Of a stretch of 42,425 bases of DNA, positions 40,446-42,425 are shown in pieces. This DNA is from UBA1181 sp963619325. Its GTDB lineage: Bacteria > Bacteroidota > Bacteroidia > Bacteroidales > Paludibacteraceae. Location: NCBI GenBank assembly GCA_963619325.1, contig CAVEVQ010000022.1:1-42425 (forward strand). The letters run 5' to 3'. Both the position numbers and the translations under genes were made by a program. Position 1 is the stretch's first letter. Each line of letters starts with the position of its first letter. Below the pieces are notes generated by a model. That model was not told the DNA's origin and searched no databases. It saw only the letters and a program-made list of their open reading frames with translations.

Positions 40446-42242
40446 ATGCAAGAAAAAATTATCGTATTGGATTTTGGCGGGCAGTATGCGCATTTGATCG
40501 CGAATCGTGTTCGTCGTTTGGGAGTTTTCACTGAGATAGTGTCGCCAACGGCTTCGGTAGAAGAGTTTAATGGTGCAAAAGGCATTATTTACAGTGGCGG
40601 ACCTTCAAGTGTTTATGCGGAAGATGCACCCGAATATAATCCCGAGATTCTAAATATTCCAGTTCCAAAATTGGGAATTTGCTATGGTCATCAGTTGATG
40701 GCTTCTCAGTTAGGAGGTGTTGTCAAACCAGGGAAAGTCAAGGAGTATGGTATCGCAGATTTGATTCTGAAAGTGCCTCAGCATCCGTTGTTGAAAGACA
40801 TTCCCCTCTCGTCTCCTATGTGGATGAGTCATGGCGATCAAGTAGAAAAATTGCCGGAAGGCTATGAAATTATCGCTTCAACGAAAGATTGCGAGATTGC
40901 AGCCGTCGCTAACGATGATAGAAAAATCTATGGAATTCAATTTCATCCAGAGGTTACACATAGTAAGTATGGAATGAAGATTTTAGACAATTTCATCTCG
41001 ATATGTGGTTGCGAACGTACTTGGAACATGAAGAGCTATATGCCGTTGATATCCGAAAAAATAAAGAAGGAAGTTGGCAATAGAAAAGTGTTCCTGTTAG
41101 TTTCGGGAGGAGTTGATAGTACCGTTGCTTTTGTGTTGTTGAATAGAGTTTTAGGAACAGACCGGGTACTTGGCCTACACATAGACAATGGCATGATGCG
41201 TATGGACGAGTCGGCAAAGGTTATTGATTTCCTGAAAGCAGAGAATATGCAAAACTTGCAGGTCGTAGATGCAACAGATGCTTTCTTAAGCAAGTTGAAG
41301 GGGGTTACAGCACCTGAAGTGAAGAGAAAGTCTATTGGTGCAACCTTTTTGGAGGTGAAGGATGTTGAGATGAAGAAATTGAATCTTGACCCTAAAGAGT
41401 GGATGATTGCGCAAGGAACCATCTATCCTGACACCATTGAGAGCGGAGGAACTAAGAATGCCGACTTGATTAAAACCCACCATAACCGCGTAAAAGAGGT
41501 AATGGACTTGATGGCTCAAGGTCTTCTGCTTGAACCGTTGGCAGACCTCTACAAGGACGAGGTTCGTATGTTGGGAGAGGAGTTGGGTATTCCTCACAAT
41601 TTGGTGTGGAGACATCCATTCCCAGGTCCAGGGTTGGGCGTTCGTTTGCTATGCTCAGACGGTACTGGTGAGTTCGCTTCCAATAAGGATGTAGATGGTT
41701 TGGAGTCTTACTTGAAAGAACATAATATTGAAGGAAAAATATTGCCAGTCAAGAGTGTGGGTGTGCAGGGCGATGGAAGAACCTACGCACAGCCATTTTT
41801 GTTGACGACTCCAAATCTCACATGGAAGGAGTGTGAGAAATACAGTACGGAGTTGGTGAATCGTTTTAAAGTCATCAATCGTGTGATTTGGCAGGTTGGC
41901 GCTGTTTCAGACGCTATGCCAAAGTTGGTTGAGCAGTATGCTGAGAAAAAACATTTCGATTCGCTCCGTAAATTTGACAATATCTGTACGGAGTTTTTGC
42001 AAGAGAACGACTTGTATGAGAAAATTTGGCAAATGCCGGTCGTTCAGTTGCCGTTGCGCTTAGAGGATAAGCCATGCATAGTAATGCGTCCTGTAAACAG
42101 TTCTGAGGCTATGACGGCTAATTTTGCAGAGATAGACCAAAACTTGTTGAAGGGATTGTGGGGTAGATTCGTAGCAGAGGGTGCGGGTTCACTTTGGTAT
42201 GACGTAACCCATAAGCCTCCAGGAACAATCGAGTGGGAGTAA
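40446..42242 (+). CDS. guaA: GMP synthase (glutamine-hydrolysing), long form
   Basis: GuaA aminates XMP to GMP with glutamine and ATP. The class I amidotransferase domain (1-190) has the catalytic C79 in GICYGHQ and H167/E169 in FHPEV. The ATP pyrophosphatase domain has SGGVDST at 220-226, then the GMPS dimerisation domain. At 598 residues it is about 70-80 longer than the common bacterial enzyme. The segment after HPFPGPGLGVRLL, including ILPVKSVGVQGDGRTYAQPF, resembles the extended dimerisation domain of eukaryotic GMP synthase. All catalytic parts are intact. It ends the rightward gene run and has a strong terminator. Confidence 0.95.
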   Translation: MQEKIIVLDFGGQYAHLIANRVRRLGVFTEIVSPTASVEEFNGAKGIIYSGGPSSVYAEDAPEYNPEILNIPVPKLGICYGHQLMASQLGGVVKPGKVKEYGIADLILKVPQHPLLKDIPLSSPMWMSHGDQVEKLPEGYEIIASTKDCEIAAVANDDRKIYGIQFHPEVTHSKYGMKILDNFISICGCERTWNMKSYMPLISEKIKKEVGNRKVFLLVSGGVDSTVAFVLLNRVLGTDRVLGLHIDNGMMRMDESAKVIDFLKAENMQNLQVVDATDAFLSKLKGVTAPEVKRKSIGATFLEVKDVEMKKLNLDPKEWMIAQGTIYPDTIESGGTKNADLIKTHHNRVKEVMDLMAQGLLLEPLADLYKDEVRMLGEELGIPHNLVWRHPFPGPGLGVRLLCSDGTGEFASNKDVDGLESYLKEHNIEGKILPVKSVGVQGDGRTYAQPFLLTTPNLTWKECEKYSTELVNRFKVINRVIWQVGAVSDAMPKLVEQYAEKKHFDSLRKFDNICTEFLQENDLYEKIWQMPVVQLPLRLEDKPCIVMRPVNSSEAMTANFAEIDQNLLKGLWGRFVAEGAGSLWYDVTHKPPGTIEWE

Positions 42243-42271
42243 TGCAACAGAATACAGCAAGATAAATAAAA

Positions 42272-42309
42272 AGAGGTTGAATCATAACAGGTTCAACCTC
42301 TCTTTTTTT
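42272..42309 (+). terminator. Terminator of guaA
   Basis: AGAGGTTGAA at 42272-42281 pairs perfectly with TTCAACCTCT at 42292-42301, followed by seven T residues. It lies 30 bases after the stop. Confidence 0.92.
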
Positions 42310-42310
42310 C

Positions 42311-42425
42311 TATTGCTGTCCGCTAAAACTCAAAAGAGCATAATTATCCTGCCCGAAGCCTTGTATAATGGGACTTCGGGCTTGCCTTTTCAAAAAGTAA
42401 GCCCCCTCTAATCAAACAGACTTGG
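42311..42425 (+). mobile_element. Start of an IS-like element cut by the window end
   Basis: TATTGCTGTCCGCTAAAACT at 42311-42330 is the exact reverse complement of 154-173. Beyond it a hairpin (GCCCGAAG at 42351-42358 with CTTCGGGC at 42374-42381) precedes a T-rich stretch, a layout like that of the left-edge element though the hairpin sequence differs. No transposase is visible in the 115 bases available. It probably belongs to an insertion sequence or a related small element to the right. Confidence 0.5.

Overview
The window reads as chromosomal DNA from a member of Bacteroidota, most likely Bacteroidales. Evidence: an adjacent SusC/SusD pair, the gliding-motility lipoprotein GldH, a DUF2027-Smr protein, weak or absent Shine-Dalgarno sequences, and many starts preceded by the Bacteroidota -7 promoter element TAnnTTTGC. 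In the best cases this has TTTG or a near match exactly 19 bases upstream. I cannot name a genus.

Layout. 1-290: an IS- or MITE-like end. 291-2192: an orphan small gene, a CNNM/CBS membrane protein and tRNA-Lys. 2193-3383: a split chromate-type transporter pair. 3419-4645: queA, divergent from a DUF2027-Smr gene, a 49-residue basic protein, a Uma2-like protein and an M23/LysM peptidase (4735-7555). 7638-16180: a long minus-strand run with small gaps (holB, PSP1/RicT-like protein, gldH, trmB, polyprenyl synthase, an unknown gene, malQ) ending in a hairpin shared with the convergent peptidase gene. 16332-18860: a sugar transporter of MelB type and a stand-alone methionine-synthase reactivation domain. 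18967-21168: a bacterial Ig-like lipoprotein. 21293-22204: a tandemly repeated promoter followed by a decayed ATPase gene. 22429-23916: a CoA transferase. 24150-29027: a very large secreted protein with 21 Listeria-Bacteroides-type repeats. 29247-36210: susC, susD and a surface glycan-binding lipoprotein. 36341-42242: tRNA-Leu, topoisomerase IV subunit A, a TonB_C protein, aroK and a long-form guaA. 42311-42425: a second IS-like end carrying the exact reverse complement of the left-hand terminal repeat.

How the genes work together. The SusC/SusD/glycan-binding trio forms an outer-membrane glycan uptake complex, but no glycoside hydrolase, protease or regulator is beside it. malQ, with two N-terminal starch-binding-like modules, and the sugar symporter could process imported glucans, but they lie 10 kb or more away on the other strand. 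GldH and the possible type-A sorting tail on the 1625-residue repeat protein both point to a type IX secretion apparatus encoded elsewhere. The remainder is housekeeping: tRNA modification, replication clamp loading, isoprenoids, shikimate, GMP and chromosome decatenation.

I found no clearly new defence or mobile system. The most unusual items are the 33-bp tandem promoter repeats before a deleted ATPase gene, the 21-repeat giant protein, a terminator hairpin that shares bases with the next promoter, and matching inverted repeats near both window ends, which suggest that the window is a stretch lying between two related mobile elements.
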